Of a stretch of 64,000 bases of DNA, positions 1 to 8,151 are shown in pieces. The translations under genes were made by a program, and so were the position numbers. Source of the stretch: Salinibius halmophilus (GTDB taxonomy: Bacteria > Pseudomonadota > Gammaproteobacteria > Pseudomonadales > Natronospirillaceae); the NCBI RefSeq assembly GCF_003577475.1, contig NZ_QPEP01000013.1, forward strand, positions 38,993-102,992. Reading direction: 5' to 3'. The notes beneath the pieces are model-generated. The model saw nothing but the letters and a program-made list of their open reading frames with translations, made no database searches and had not been told where the DNA came from. Each line of letters starts with the position of its first letter. Positions within the stretch are counted from its first letter, which is position 1.

Positions 1-1
1 T

Positions 2-787
2 GATTTGGTGATTACTGACTTTGAGCCTGTGAGTGCGTGGGCGGCAAAGCGAGCCGGTGTGCGCTCTATTGCAATTGGTCATCAGTATGCTTTTCGTCAT
101 CAAATTCCGGTAGCGAATGAAACCGCCGCAGCCAAAGCGATTATGCGATGGTTCGCACCAGGTGATTTGGAAGTGGGTTTGCATTGGCACCATTTCCAGC
201 AACCTATTTTGCCACCCCTTATCGAGCCAGAAGTGGCACATACAGCACCCCTCAACAAAGTGTTGGTCTACTTGCCATTTGAGTCTGGTGCACAGGTACT
301 GCAAATGTTGCAGGCACAAAATGCCACATTTGAATACTTCTGTGGTGACCTAGCACCTGGTGTATATGGCAATGTAACGGTGCATGGTTTTAGTCGTACT
401 AACTTTCAAACGCAGTTGCATCAATGTGGTTCAGTGTTGTGCAATGCGGGGTTTGAGCTAGCTAGTGAGGCACTGCAGCTGGGGCGACGTATTTTAGTCA
501 AGCCTGTCCGTGGCCAGATGGAGCAATGCTCGAACGCCGCGGCACTTGAGCAGCTTGGCTATGGATCGGTAATGAAGACGCTAGATAGTAAAAAAATTGC
601 GAGCTGGCTGGCCACGCAACAAGCGGTGGCAGTGAAATACCCGAATGTTGCCAATGCGATTGCCCATTGGATTGCTTCAGGTGCGCATGAATCGGTAACT
701 GATTTAGCAAACAAACTATGGACAGACGCGCACCTGCCAGCCGTGACGGCAACAAGTGCCAAAGGTTTCGATGCGCAATTAGCGTGA
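2..787 (+). CDS. MJ1255/VC2487-type glycosyltransferase, C-terminal part
   Basis: The reading frame is open at the left edge of the window, so the N-terminus is missing. The first visible residues (DLVITDFEPVSAWAA) resemble the conserved 'DFEP' segment of the MJ1255/VC2487 family of GT-B-fold glycosyltransferases. The later part has a 'LVYLPFE' strand and a 'GFELASEALQLGRRILVKP' stretch, typical of the nucleotide-sugar half of such enzymes. Family members are thought to transfer sugars to lipids or envelope acceptors; the substrate here is unknown. A PAP2 phosphatase gene follows closely, which suggests an envelope or lipid role. The family call is good, the function is inference. Confidence 0.75.
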   Translation, partial: DLVITDFEPVSAWAAKRAGVRSIAIGHQYAFRHQIPVANETAAAKAIMRWFAPGDLEVGLHWHHFQQPILPPLIEPEVAHTAPLNKVLVYLPFESGAQVLQMLQAQNATFEYFCGDLAPGVYGNVTVHGFSRTNFQTQLHQCGSVLCNAGFELASEALQLGRRILVKPVRGQMEQCSNAAALEQLGYGSVMKTLDSKKIASWLATQQAVAVKYPNVANAIAHWIASGAHESVTDLANKLWTDAHLPAVTATSAKGFDAQLA

Positions 788-840
788 TTTTTTCTAACTA
801 AGCTCTACAATGGTGGGTGTTAGGGCGAAAGTTGGGTTTT

Positions 841-1368
841 ATGTTGCGTAGTTTTATCCACCGCGTGCATCGCCTAGATGCAGCGGTGTTTTTATGGATG
901 TTGTCGTCACGCTATCAAGCATTTTGGCAACGTCTTAGTCGAATGGTTTCTAGATCTGGCGATGGTTGGTGGTATGCGGGGTTGTTCTTAGCCTTGCTGC
1001 TCCTAGATGTGATTAACCAGCGCTTTTTCTTAGTTGTACTGCAAGCGTTCACTATTGAGCGTGCGATCTATTTCGTGATGAAAAATGGGTTACGACGTAA
1101 TCGGCCGCAAGATAGTCTTGATAACTTTGTTAGTTATATTACCCCTCACGACAGGTTTAGCTTGCCGTCAGGGCATGCTTCGGCGGCCTTCCTAACGGCA
1201 ACGATCCTCACTTTTCTGGCACCGGTGTGGGCCATCATGTTTTATTTTTGGGCAGGGCTAGTAGGCACTAGTCGCATTATGATGGGGGTACACTTCCCAG
1301 GTGATGTGATCATAGGGGCTGTATTGGGCAGTATTGCCGCCCATTCAACGCTTAGTTTTATGCTTTAG
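841..1368 (+). CDS. PAP2-family membrane phosphatase
   Basis: Integral membrane acid phosphatase of the PAP2 superfamily, which dephosphorylates lipid phosphates such as undecaprenyl pyrophosphate or phosphatidic acid. All three signature motifs are visible: K81 with R88-P89, PSGH at 109-112, and S144-R145 with H151 and D155. Several hydrophobic helices surround them (about 43-60, 62-80, 115-140, 155-172). The ATG at 841 was chosen; a GTG at 817 would add eight residues. Neither start has a strong ribosome site. The gene follows the glycosyltransferase by about 50 bases and may be co-transcribed. The true substrate cannot be told from sequence. Confidence 0.85.
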   Translation: MLRSFIHRVHRLDAAVFLWMLSSRYQAFWQRLSRMVSRSGDGWWYAGLFLALLLLDVINQRFFLVVLQAFTIERAIYFVMKNGLRRNRPQDSLDNFVSYITPHDRFSLPSGHASAAFLTATILTFLAPVWAIMFYFWAGLVGTSRIMMGVHFPGDVIIGAVLGSIAAHSTLSFML

Positions 1369-1572
1369 AAGCTCCCTTTAGCAGCGCACTCAAGGCCAAT
1401 GATTTGTGTTTTCTATTGAGTGAAGAAAAACTTACACTTTGGTTTAAGTTGTTAAGGTAAATGTTAATATTTCATTCATCGTGAAAATGCCGCTACTTTG
1501 TAGTTAAAATGAGTTAAAGTGCTGATATCCATACGCTTTGATCTTTTCAATACTGTTTCATTGCCAGCTTAT

Positions 1573-1613
1573 TTGACTTGGTGCAGCAAATTCTGTGTAA
1601 AGATGCCGTGACA
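1573..1613 (+). promoter_or_regulatory. candidate tyrR promoter with overlapping TyrR-box half-site
   Basis: TTGACT (1573-1578), a 17-base spacer and TGTAAA (1596-1601) form a plausible sigma-70 promoter upstream of tyrR. The -10 also starts a TyrR-box-like dyad, TGTAAA-N6-GTGACA (1596-1613), against the known TGTAAA-N6-TTTACA. TyrR represses its own gene in E. coli, so autoregulation is possible. The right half-site matches only four of six bases, so this is tentative. Confidence 0.35.
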
Positions 1614-1662
1614 AATTGGTTTCTCCGAACGATACTATAGCCTTCGAGGAGGAATTACATCT

Positions 1663-3159
1663 ATGCGGCTACAGATCGTCTGCGATGACCGGCTTGGCAT
1701 TGCACAAGAAATTTTGGGTATTTTGGTTGAAAACGATATTAGTTTGGCGGGCATTGAGCTAGCACCAAATACTGGTATGTATCTGAATTTCCCGACGGTT
1801 GAGTTTGAAAAGCTGCAAACCATCATGCCGCGGTTGCGCCGCACGGATGGTGTTCACGATGTGTCTATTGTTCCATACATGCCAATTGAGCAGCAGCAAC
1901 AGGCTTTGAATACCCTGGTTGATGCACTGCCAGAACCAGTTTTTTCGGTTGATGCTCGCGGTCGAATTACCTTTGCGAACCGTTCAGCGGCTAACCTGTT
2001 AGGTACCATGGTTGACGCACTAGAGGGGCGCTCAGTGCGTCAGTACATCAGCGGCCTGGAAGGAGAGTTTGAAGAAATTCAAAGCAAAAGTGCTGCGATG
2101 GTGCGCTTTGCTGGTCGCCAGTTCCTCGCAGATGTTTACACCATTTTGTTGCCAAGCGAAAAATATGGCGCTGAACCGGATATGCCATCGGGTGCAGTGA
2201 TTACTCTGAAGTCTCCAGAGCGCTTGGGTCGCCAAATTCAAGTGTTGGAGCGTGGGGTGACATCGCTCGAATGGTTGTCGGCCGATGGTCCGCTTACCCG
2301 CCAGCTTGATCGCCAAGCACGGCACCTAGCAAGCCAGACTATTCCGCTGATTATTTTGGGTGAACCTGGCGTAGGTAAGCGCGAAATGGGGCAGGCGATT
2401 CATTTATATGGCTTCGGGGCTGACAGTAAGATCGAGCGCGTGCATTCTAGTGTGCTCAACAATCGAGGTAACCTTGACATGCTTACTGCCCCGGATGGCT
2501 TGCTCAACAAAGTCGGCAAGGGCAGTTTAATCATTGAGCGGGTCGAAATGCTATCGCTGAATTTGCAGAAGCAGTTAGCGCAATTGATCTCTGCTAATCA
2601 ATATGATGATGGGGTAGGTGTTGAGCCTAAGCCAATGCAATCGCGCATCATGTTTAATGCTGAGCCGCTGGCATCAGGTGAAAAAATTGCCGACGTTATG
2701 GCGCCAGAACTATGGAAGCTGCTCAGTCCAGCGTTAATTGATTTACCGCCTTTACGCCAGCGACCACAAGATGTTGTGCCTCTGGCAAGGTTCTTCCTGC
2801 ACCGTTATGCTATTTCTCGCCAGCGCTCGGTAACGCTGTCTGAGGACGCATCGTTGATGCTGCGCCGCTATCATTGGCCGGGTAACTTGACTGAACTAGA
2901 GCAGAGTATGAGCATGGCATTGTCGCGCTGTGAAGGCGACTTGTTGAAGCCAGAACATTTTCAGTTTGGTGAAGTGGAAGCGGTTGAGTTGCCAGAAGAT
3001 ATTTCTACGTTGCCAGATGCGGTGCGCAGCTTTGAATCCTCCATTCTTCGCAAACTCTACCCGCAGTACCCATCAAGCCGTTTGTTGGCGAAACGTTTAG
3101 GTCTGTCGCATACGGCAATCGCCAACAAGCTAAAAGAGTACGGTATTAACCGAGAGTAA
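1663..3159 (+). CDS. tyrR: TyrR/PhhR-family aromatic amino acid regulator
   Basis: DNA-binding regulator of aromatic amino acid synthesis, transport or catabolism. Domains run in the E. coli TyrR order: ACT (about 1-72), PAS (about 80-180), a sigma-54-type AAA+ module (about 205-430) and a C-terminal Fis-like helix-turn-helix containing LAKRLGLSHTAIANKLKEYG. Length is 498, close to 513 in E. coli. The ATPase module is worn: Walker A survives (GEPGVGK), but Walker B reads IIERVE instead of LLDEIG, the arginine-finger segment FREDLYYRL is replaced, and there is no GAFTGA loop. It therefore probably works as a conventional activator/repressor with sigma-70 polymerase. A strong ribosome site, GAGGAGG, lies about ten bases before the ATG. 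Confidence 0.92.
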   Translation: MRLQIVCDDRLGIAQEILGILVENDISLAGIELAPNTGMYLNFPTVEFEKLQTIMPRLRRTDGVHDVSIVPYMPIEQQQQALNTLVDALPEPVFSVDARGRITFANRSAANLLGTMVDALEGRSVRQYISGLEGEFEEIQSKSAAMVRFAGRQFLADVYTILLPSEKYGAEPDMPSGAVITLKSPERLGRQIQVLERGVTSLEWLSADGPLTRQLDRQARHLASQTIPLIILGEPGVGKREMGQAIHLYGFGADSKIERVHSSVLNNRGNLDMLTAPDGLLNKVGKGSLIIERVEMLSLNLQKQLAQLISANQYDDGVGVEPKPMQSRIMFNAEPLASGEKIADVMAPELWKLLSPALIDLPPLRQRPQDVVPLARFFLHRYAISRQRSVTLSEDASLMLRRYHWPGNLTELEQSMSMALSRCEGDLLKPEHFQFGEVEAVELPEDISTLPDAVRSFESSILRKLYPQYPSSRLLAKRLGLSHTAIANKLKEYGINRE

Positions 3160-3177
3160 GCGACGCTGTATGCAATA

Positions 3178-3207
3178 AAAAAGCCGCTTCTTTTGAAGCG
3201 GCTTTTT
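3178..3207. terminator. bidirectional terminator between tyrR and chrR
   Basis: GCCGCTTC (3183-3190) and GAAGCGGC (3195-3202) form an eight-pair stem with a TTTT loop. A run of A precedes it and a run of T follows, so it can end both the tyrR transcript and the convergent chrR transcript. Confidence 0.9.
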
Positions 3208-3222
3208 ACGTTTGCTTTCTTT

Positions 3223-3855
3223 TTACAGCTTGATTACTCGGTTGAGTATCGGGCCTAACCAGCCTTGGAAGTGAAGCTGCTCATCGACATAAGCCATGCA
3301 TATGCAGTCTTCATTAACCGCCGCAACCGGGGAGTGTTTGTGATTGCCATCTAAGCATACAAAATCACCGGCATTGTACTTGCCCATATGATCAGAAAAA
3401 CCACCTTCTAGCACTAGTGTCCATTCGTTCCCGTGATGGCTATGAACGGGGACTCGTGCACCTGCTCGGATTTTCAATAAACTCAACCGACCATTTCGTT
3501 CATCACCTAAATCAACGTGAGCAGTTTGCACTGGACCCAAACCCTTCCAGTCTAGCGCCGACAAACCGTTTGGTGCGATTCGTTGCATGAGCGAGCGCTT
3601 TGGCTGCGGCTTAGGCGCTGGTTTCGCAATGGCCGCCAGTGTATTTTGCCATACGTCTGGTGACACTGTCTCCGAGCTTGAATTAGGTGTTTTACTCATC
3701 AGCTCACCACCCAAAATTTCAAGCTTGTTTACCGCAGATTTGCAATGCGGGCAGTACTGTAGGTGGGTTGCCACCATCATTGCTTGAGCAGTGCATAAGT
3801 TGCCTGCGGCATACTCAACTAAGAGATCAAATTCAGGATGCCATTTTACCGTCAT
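3223..3855 (-). CDS. chrR: ChrR-family zinc-dependent anti-sigma factor
   Basis: Cytoplasmic anti-sigma factor expected to hold the adjacent ECF sigma factor inactive until singlet oxygen or a related oxidant is sensed. The N-terminal zinc site is visible as H6, H31, C35 and C38 (HLQYCPHC), the same arrangement as in Rhodobacter ChrR. The C-terminal half (about 100-200) is a cupin with HSHHGNE at 138-144 and later histidines 172 and 174. The 210-residue length fits the family. Its start overlaps the end of the sigma gene by four bases, so the pair is translationally coupled. The inducing signal is inferred from the family. Confidence 0.93.
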   Translation of the reverse strand: MTVKWHPEFDLLVEYAAGNLCTAQAMMVATHLQYCPHCKSAVNKLEILGGELMSKTPNSSSETVSPDVWQNTLAAIAKPAPKPQPKRSLMQRIAPNGLSALDWKGLGPVQTAHVDLGDERNGRLSLLKIRAGARVPVHSHHGNEWTLVLEGGFSDHMGKYNAGDFVCLDGNHKHSPVAAVNEDCICMAYVDEQLHFQGWLGPILNRVIKL

Positions 3856-4466
3856 ATTGCAGGCTCCACTAAAACCTTTAATTTGTTCAATGCTAATCTT
3901 ACTCGACTTTTTACCGTTCCAAGCGGAATGCCGAGTTCGTTGGCAACGTCTTGGTGGGACTTCTCTTCCATGTATACTTTGCCGAGCACTTCACGCTGTT
4001 CAGGAGGCAGTGCGCCTAAATTGCTATGAATTAAACGCTCTGCTGCACGACGCTGCACGTCTACGATCGGACCGTCGATCTCAGGCTCATCCCAAATTTC
4101 TTCTGTCAGCACTTCGTTCTGAAGCTTTGCGGTACGGCGCAGCATATCAATACGCTGATTACGAGCGATCGTAAATATCCAAGTACTTGCCTTAGCCTTA
4201 CTGCGGTCGTACTGATGTGCCTTGCGCCAAACCGATGTCATAACTTCTTGCACCAAATCATCGGGAAAGCTATCACCAAGCTTGCCAATGCTGCTAGTGC
4301 GCGCAAAGCTTTTTATTTGCGGACCGAAGTGGCCGAATATTTTCTCAAACGCACGCATGTCTTGATCACGTGCTATTTTCTCGAGCAATATTCCCCACTC
4401 ATCATCGGATCTGTCCATTCTGCTCTTTGCCTTACGCTGCTGCATATCAATCATCGCGCTTGCCAT
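3852..4466 (-). CDS. rpoE: ECF sigma factor, RpoE/ChrR (ECF11) type
   Basis: Alternative sigma factor of the extracytoplasmic-function group. Region 2 is at about 30-105 (DDLVQEVMTSVWRKAHQYD, then WIFTIARNQRIDMLRR) and region 4 is at about 140-195 (LPPEQREVLGKVYMEEKSHQDVANELGIPLGTVKSRVRLAL, seen here as successive motifs). The partner ChrR gene follows with a four-base overlap, which identifies it as the singlet-oxygen or photo-oxidative type rather than the RseA-linked E. coli RpoE. The chosen ATG is preceded by AAAGG; Met17 is a possible alternative. A matching promoter lies just upstream, so autoregulation is likely. Confidence 0.92.
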   Translation of the reverse strand: MASAMIDMQQRKAKSRMDRSDDEWGILLEKIARDQDMRAFEKIFGHFGPQIKSFARTSSIGKLGDSFPDDLVQEVMTSVWRKAHQYDRSKAKASTWIFTIARNQRIDMLRRTAKLQNEVLTEEIWDEPEIDGPIVDVQRRAAERLIHSNLGALPPEQREVLGKVYMEEKSHQDVANELGIPLGTVKSRVRLALNKLKVLVEPAI

Positions 4467-4501
4467 CGAGTCACACCTTTAATTTGGTTTGTTGTGACAA
4501 G

Positions 4502-4530
4502 TAATACGAGGGACAAGTTGCGCTAGATCA
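4502..4530 (-). promoter_or_regulatory. candidate ECF promoter for the rpoE-chrR pair
   Basis: Read on the minus strand, TGATCT (4530-4525), a 16-base spacer and CGTATTA (4508-4502) precede the sigma gene by about 35 bases. A TGATC-type -35 is known for promoters of RpoE/ChrR sigma factors, and CGTA-like -10 elements are reported for ECF groups. The TGA of the -35 is also the stop codon of darP. The motif match is seen directly; its use is inferred. Confidence 0.5.
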
Positions 4531-5061
4531 ATTTAAAAGCAACGATTTAAGATATTTAAATAGTTTTTTCGCCGAATTATGGCTTAAGTCTGGGCCGTCG
4601 GCTTTTACTGGTACATTGCGCACCAACTGTCTCAAATGTTGGCGATCAGCTGAGGGATATTCATCCAGAAACTCTGCCATGCTGGCATTGTCCTGGGTCA
4701 ATAGTTTGTTACGCCAATGTTCTACTAGCGCAACTTGTTGTTGAAAAGCTTCGCTACTCGGGTCTAGTAAGTCGAGTGCGTGGATGATTGCCTCGGTATC
4801 AGCTTTGCGCATAAGTTTGCCCACATATTGCAGATGCCGTCGGCGCGCTTCGTTTTTGGTGATTCGGCGACTGTCGTGAATGGCGACCACGAGTTCATCG
4901 GTCAAAGGCATATTGGCGATTTGATCGTCTTTCAGTACTAGTAAACGCTCGCCAATGGCTTGCAGTTCATGCATTTCGCGTTTTACTTGCGATTTTGACG
5001 GGCCAAAATCCTCGTCATCTTGCATGTAGTCTGGATTGTCTTGGAACGGGCGCTTACTCAT
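4528..5061 (-). CDS. darP: DarP/YjgA ribosome biogenesis factor
   Basis: Small, charged, helical protein of the DUF615/YjgA family that associates with the maturing 50S subunit. The family pattern is clear: PSKSQVKREMHELQAIGERL near residue 20, then LVVAIHDSRRITKNEARRRHLQYVGKLMR, and a C-terminal YPSADRQHLRQLVRN. At 177 residues it matches the family length. It sits seven bases downstream of mgtE and probably shares its transcript. No unusual residues were seen. The gene is not known to be functionally linked to magnesium transport, so the pairing may be only operonic, although magnesium and ribosomes are related in physiology. Confidence 0.92.
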   Translation of the reverse strand: MSKRPFQDNPDYMQDDEDFGPSKSQVKREMHELQAIGERLLVLKDDQIANMPLTDELVVAIHDSRRITKNEARRRHLQYVGKLMRKADTEAIIHALDLLDPSSEAFQQQVALVEHWRNKLLTQDNASMAEFLDEYPSADRQHLRQLVRNVPVKADGPDLSHNSAKKLFKYLKSLLLN

Positions 5062-5068
5062 AGTTAAC

Positions 5069-6424
5069 TCACAAAAGGACTAATGTTGCTAAACCTAAAA
5101 AGGACAGGAATCCTATCACATCTGTGACTGTTGTGAGCACTACACTGCCGGAAAGCGCTGGATCGATGCCTAATTTTTGTAACATTATAGGTAAAACTGC
5201 TCCACTTAGCTTGGCGACTAGCAAATTCGTAAAGGTAGCGGTGCAAATTACCGCTGCCAATAGGATATCTTGCTGCCATAAATAAGTACCGGCACCAATT
5301 AGTACGCCCCATAACAAGCCGTTTAGTGAGCCAACGCCAGCCTCACGTAGTAGCAGCCAGGGAATGTTTTTGCTGTTAATCTGACCAACTGCCAGCGCCC
5401 TAATGACGAGGGTAAGGGTTTGGCTGCCGGCTACCCCGCCCATCGAGGCAACAATTGGGCTTAATACAGCTAAGGCAACAAGTTGCTGAATAGTGCCTTG
5501 AAACTGACCTATCACTGCTGCAGCGATTACAGCTGTCACTAGATTAATACCCAGCCAAACGGCGCGACTTTTAGCGGCTGGGATAACATGTTCGAATGTG
5601 TCAGCTTCTTCATCCAAACCCGCCATGCTTAGAAGTGAGTGTTCACCTGACTCACGAATCACATCGACAACATCATCTACTGTGATGCGCCCGATTAAAA
5701 GGTTGTCTTGGTTAACAACGGGTGCGGAAATCCAGTCTTGTTGCTCGAACAGCAAGGCAACATCGCTTTCTGGCATGTCGGCGGGGATCGCTTCCGCATC
5801 GAGCATTATCTCTCGAACCATGGCTTCGGGTTGTGCCGTCAATATCATGGTCAGCGGCAGTTTACCGATATACTGACCACTCCGGTTGATCACAAATAGC
5901 GCGTCGAGGTCACTAGAGAGCTCGCCAAGCGCACGCAAGTAGCGCAGCACTACGTCAACTGAGACATTCGCCCGAACGGTGACATAGTCAGTCGTCATCA
6001 AACCGCCGGCAACATCCTCTGGATATTGCAATAGTGGCTCAATCTCTACCCGGTCTATGTCATTTAACGCATCGAGAACTTGTAGTGATATGTCATCAGG
6101 TAGACGTTTGATTACGTCCACCAAGTCGTCGCTATCAATGCCTGCAGCACCATCGGCAATGGCCTGAGGTGTCATCATTGCTAGATAATCGGTTTGCAAT
6201 GATTCCGGTAAATAAGGCAGCACAGCCGTGCGCATGCTGTCTTGCAATAAAGACCAGATTTGCTCGCGTTGACGGGGCGGCGTCGACTCAATGACGTCAG
6301 CCACCTCGGCCGGCCCTAGGTCTTCGTTTACCAGTTCTTCAGCGAGTGCTAAATCACCATCGGTGATTGCTTGCTGTAGTTTGGCTTCATTTATGAGTGC
6401 TTGTTCTGTGAGTACTTGCGCCAT
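5069..6424 (-). CDS. mgtE: MgtE magnesium transporter
   Basis: Magnesium-gated Mg2+ channel of the inner membrane. The cytoplasmic N-domain (about 20-130, with PAEVADVIESTPPRQREQIW) is followed by paired CBS domains (about 135-260) and five membrane helices (about 285-450) containing GVAGSQT, part of the ion pore in the family. The 451-residue length is normal. In the family, Mg2+ bound between the N and CBS domains closes the pore. The ATG has AGTAGGG upstream. A 148-base gap separates it from ptsO and holds an inverted repeat, so it may have its own promoter. Confidence 0.95.
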   Translation of the reverse strand: MAQVLTEQALINEAKLQQAITDGDLALAEELVNEDLGPAEVADVIESTPPRQREQIWSLLQDSMRTAVLPYLPESLQTDYLAMMTPQAIADGAAGIDSDDLVDVIKRLPDDISLQVLDALNDIDRVEIEPLLQYPEDVAGGLMTTDYVTVRANVSVDVVLRYLRALGELSSDLDALFVINRSGQYIGKLPLTMILTAQPEAMVREIMLDAEAIPADMPESDVALLFEQQDWISAPVVNQDNLLIGRITVDDVVDVIRESGEHSLLSMAGLDEEADTFEHVIPAAKSRAVWLGINLVTAVIAAAVIGQFQGTIQQLVALAVLSPIVASMGGVAGSQTLTLVIRALAVGQINSKNIPWLLLREAGVGSLNGLLWGVLIGAGTYLWQQDILLAAVICTATFTNLLVAKLSGAVLPIMLQKLGIDPALSGSVVLTTVTDVIGFLSFLGLATLVLL

Positions 6425-6511
6425 CAGAATTCCCTACTTCTTTCTGCTGGGCGCATTTAAAAAACTCAGGACGGGTATTGCGGCTACCGAATAAGGCAGC
6501 AGAGGTTTTTA

Positions 6512-6556
6512 GATACACCCAGATATGCTTTGGCTACTGAGTACTCTAGGTGTATC
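6512..6556 (-). promoter_or_regulatory. inverted repeat in the ptsO-mgtE gap
   Basis: GATACACC (6512-6519) and GGTGTATC (6549-6556) are perfect eight-base inverted repeats 29 bases apart, and the interval contains the palindrome GAGTACTC. No T-run follows on the minus strand, so it is not a typical terminator. It may be an operator or an RNA stem in the mgtE leader; the role is unknown. Confidence 0.35.
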
Positions 6557-6572
6557 CGGTATGATTGACAAG

Positions 6573-6842
6573 CTATTCTTCCTCGCCAAATTTATCTTCA
6601 ATCAGAGCCAGGACGGCATCGAGTGCGGCTTCTTCATCACTGCCGGTAGCTTTAATGGTGAGCTGATGGTCTTTTGCGGCAGCAAGCATCATAACGGCCA
6701 TAATGCTTTTTGCATCAGCTTCTTTGCCATCTTTTTCTACAGTGATGCTGCTGCCAAACGCACTGGCAGTGTTCACTAGTTTGCTCGCTGCTCTAGCATG
6801 TAAGCCACGGAGGTTGATTAGCTTTGTTTGTTTTTCAACCAT
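6573..6842 (-). CDS. ptsO: NPr, HPr-like phosphocarrier of the nitrogen PTS
   Basis: Phosphocarrier that passes phosphate from EI-Ntr to EIIA-Ntr (ptsN). The active-site histidine is H15 in GLHARAA, and the serine-46 region reads AKSIMAVMML. The length of 89 residues is normal. It is the usual last member of the rpoN-hpf-ptsN-rapZ-ptsO cluster and overlaps rapZ by eight bases, so it is translationally coupled. The system is regulatory, tuning potassium and nitrogen metabolism, and does not transport sugars. No sugar PTS genes are nearby, which supports NPr over a sugar HPr. Confidence 0.95.
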   Translation of the reverse strand: MVEKQTKLINLRGLHARAASKLVNTASAFGSSITVEKDGKEADAKSIMAVMMLAAAKDHQLTIKATGSDEEAALDAVLALIEDKFGEEE

Positions 6843-7695
6843 GGCTTATTTCTCTATGCTGCAATCTGACATGTTGCCAGTGAGGTGTTAATAATTTGCA
6901 TAGCTGTTCTCCTACATAAACAGAGCGGTGATGGCCACCTGTGCAGCCTATGGCGACTGTTAAGTATGCGCGATTGCTGCTGGCAAGTTTCGATAACCAA
7001 CGCAGGCAGAAGCGCTCGATATCTTGAATCATTTCGTTAACATCAGGCTTGTTGGCTAAAAAGTCAATAATCGGCTGTTCGGTGCCATAGTGAGGCCGAA
7101 GTTCCGCTTGCCAATAGGGGTTGGGCAAGCAACGTACATCAAATACGTAGTCGGCGTTAAGTGGGATGCCATGTTTGAAGCCAAAAGACATGATAGTCAG
7201 TGCAGTTTGGTTTGGCATCGCATTGGCAAACTCTTGCACTTGTGATCTTAGGTCGTGCACCGAGAGCTGGCTGGTATCTATATGCAGCTCAGCTTTATCT
7301 CGCAGAGGCTCAACAAGCCCTATTTCTGCATCGAGTGCTTCTTGTAATGATAGCTTTGACCGAGTGGATAAAGGATGCTTGCGCCTGGTCTCAGAAAAGC
7401 GCTGTATCAACACTTGGTTGCTGCATTGTAGGAACAGTAACCGCGTATTGATTTCGCGCTCTGCCAATAAGCGCAATACTGCATCCAGGTTATGCAAAGC
7501 GGCCGCCGCATTGCGAGCATCGATACAAACAGCAACTTTTCTAGTTGCTTGTGCACTAAGTTGATCAACTAAATCGGGTAATAGGGTAAGCGGTAGATTA
7601 TCTATGCTGTGGTAGCCACAGTCTTCTAGGGCGCTCAGGGCAATAGTTTTGCCTGCTCCTGAGCGGCCGCTTACGATAATAAGCTCAGTGTTCAT
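6835..7695 (-). CDS. rapZ: RapZ RNase adapter / nucleotide-binding protein
   Basis: P-loop protein which in E. coli binds the sRNA GlmZ and recruits RNase E, adjusting GlmS and hence amino-sugar supply. Walker A (GRSGAGKT) is at 9-16, and the C-terminal conserved block GCTGGHHRSVYV is near 250. The 286-residue length is typical. It overlaps ptsN by four bases and ptsO by eight. Whether GlmY/GlmZ exist in this organism cannot be seen; outside the enterics the RNA partner may differ. Confidence 0.95.
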   Translation of the reverse strand: MNTELIIVSGRSGAGKTIALSALEDCGYHSIDNLPLTLLPDLVDQLSAQATRKVAVCIDARNAAAALHNLDAVLRLLAEREINTRLLFLQCSNQVLIQRFSETRRKHPLSTRSKLSLQEALDAEIGLVEPLRDKAELHIDTSQLSVHDLRSQVQEFANAMPNQTALTIMSFGFKHGIPLNADYVFDVRCLPNPYWQAELRPHYGTEQPIIDFLANKPDVNEMIQDIERFCLRWLSKLASSNRAYLTVAIGCTGGHHRSVYVGEQLCKLLTPHWQHVRLQHREISHG

Positions 7696-8144
7696 GCTGA
7701 TTTTGCAATATCAAACAAGTCATCACTATTGCTTGCCTGGCGCAACTTATCCGCCAAACTAGTAGTTTGTAGGCGCTCAGCAAGGCTTGCTAGCAGAGCA
7801 AGGTGTGTCTCATTAGCTGTATCGGGGACTAATAGTACGAACAATAAGTCTACCGGCGCCCCATCTACTGCATCGAACTCGATGGTTTGTTCATAACGAA
7901 TCAAGCAGGCGATGGGGTCACTGACCGACGGCATGCGGCAATGTGGGATTGCAACGCCACCACCAAAGCCAGTTGTGCCAAGGCGCTCGCGTGAAGATAG
8001 TGCGTCAAATACATCGGCTTTGCTTAAGCCGGTGTCCTGTTCAATGATTGCGGCAATATCTTCGAGTGCTTTCTTTTTGCTATTAGCAGAAGGGGCGCAC
8101 ATAATGGTGCGCCCCTTGTTAAGTAGGGAGAAAAAATCAGCCAT
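7692..8144 (-). CDS. ptsN: PtsN, EIIA-Ntr of the nitrogen PTS
   Basis: Receiver of the nitrogen phosphotransfer chain. The phosphorylated histidine is H68 in IPHCRMP, preceded by GFGGGVA, the standard family motif. The first start gives 150 residues; an internal Met15 would give a shorter N-terminus. It lies eight bases after hpf and overlaps rapZ by four, forming a tight operon. In relatives, unphosphorylated PtsN controls potassium transport and stress responses. Confidence 0.95.
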   Translation of the reverse strand: MADFFSLLNKGRTIMCAPSANSKKKALEDIAAIIEQDTGLSKADVFDALSSRERLGTTGFGGGVAIPHCRMPSVSDPIACLIRYEQTIEFDAVDGAPVDLLFVLLVPDTANETHLALLASLAERLQTTSLADKLRQASNSDDLFDIAKSA

Positions 8145-8151
8145 GGATTTT

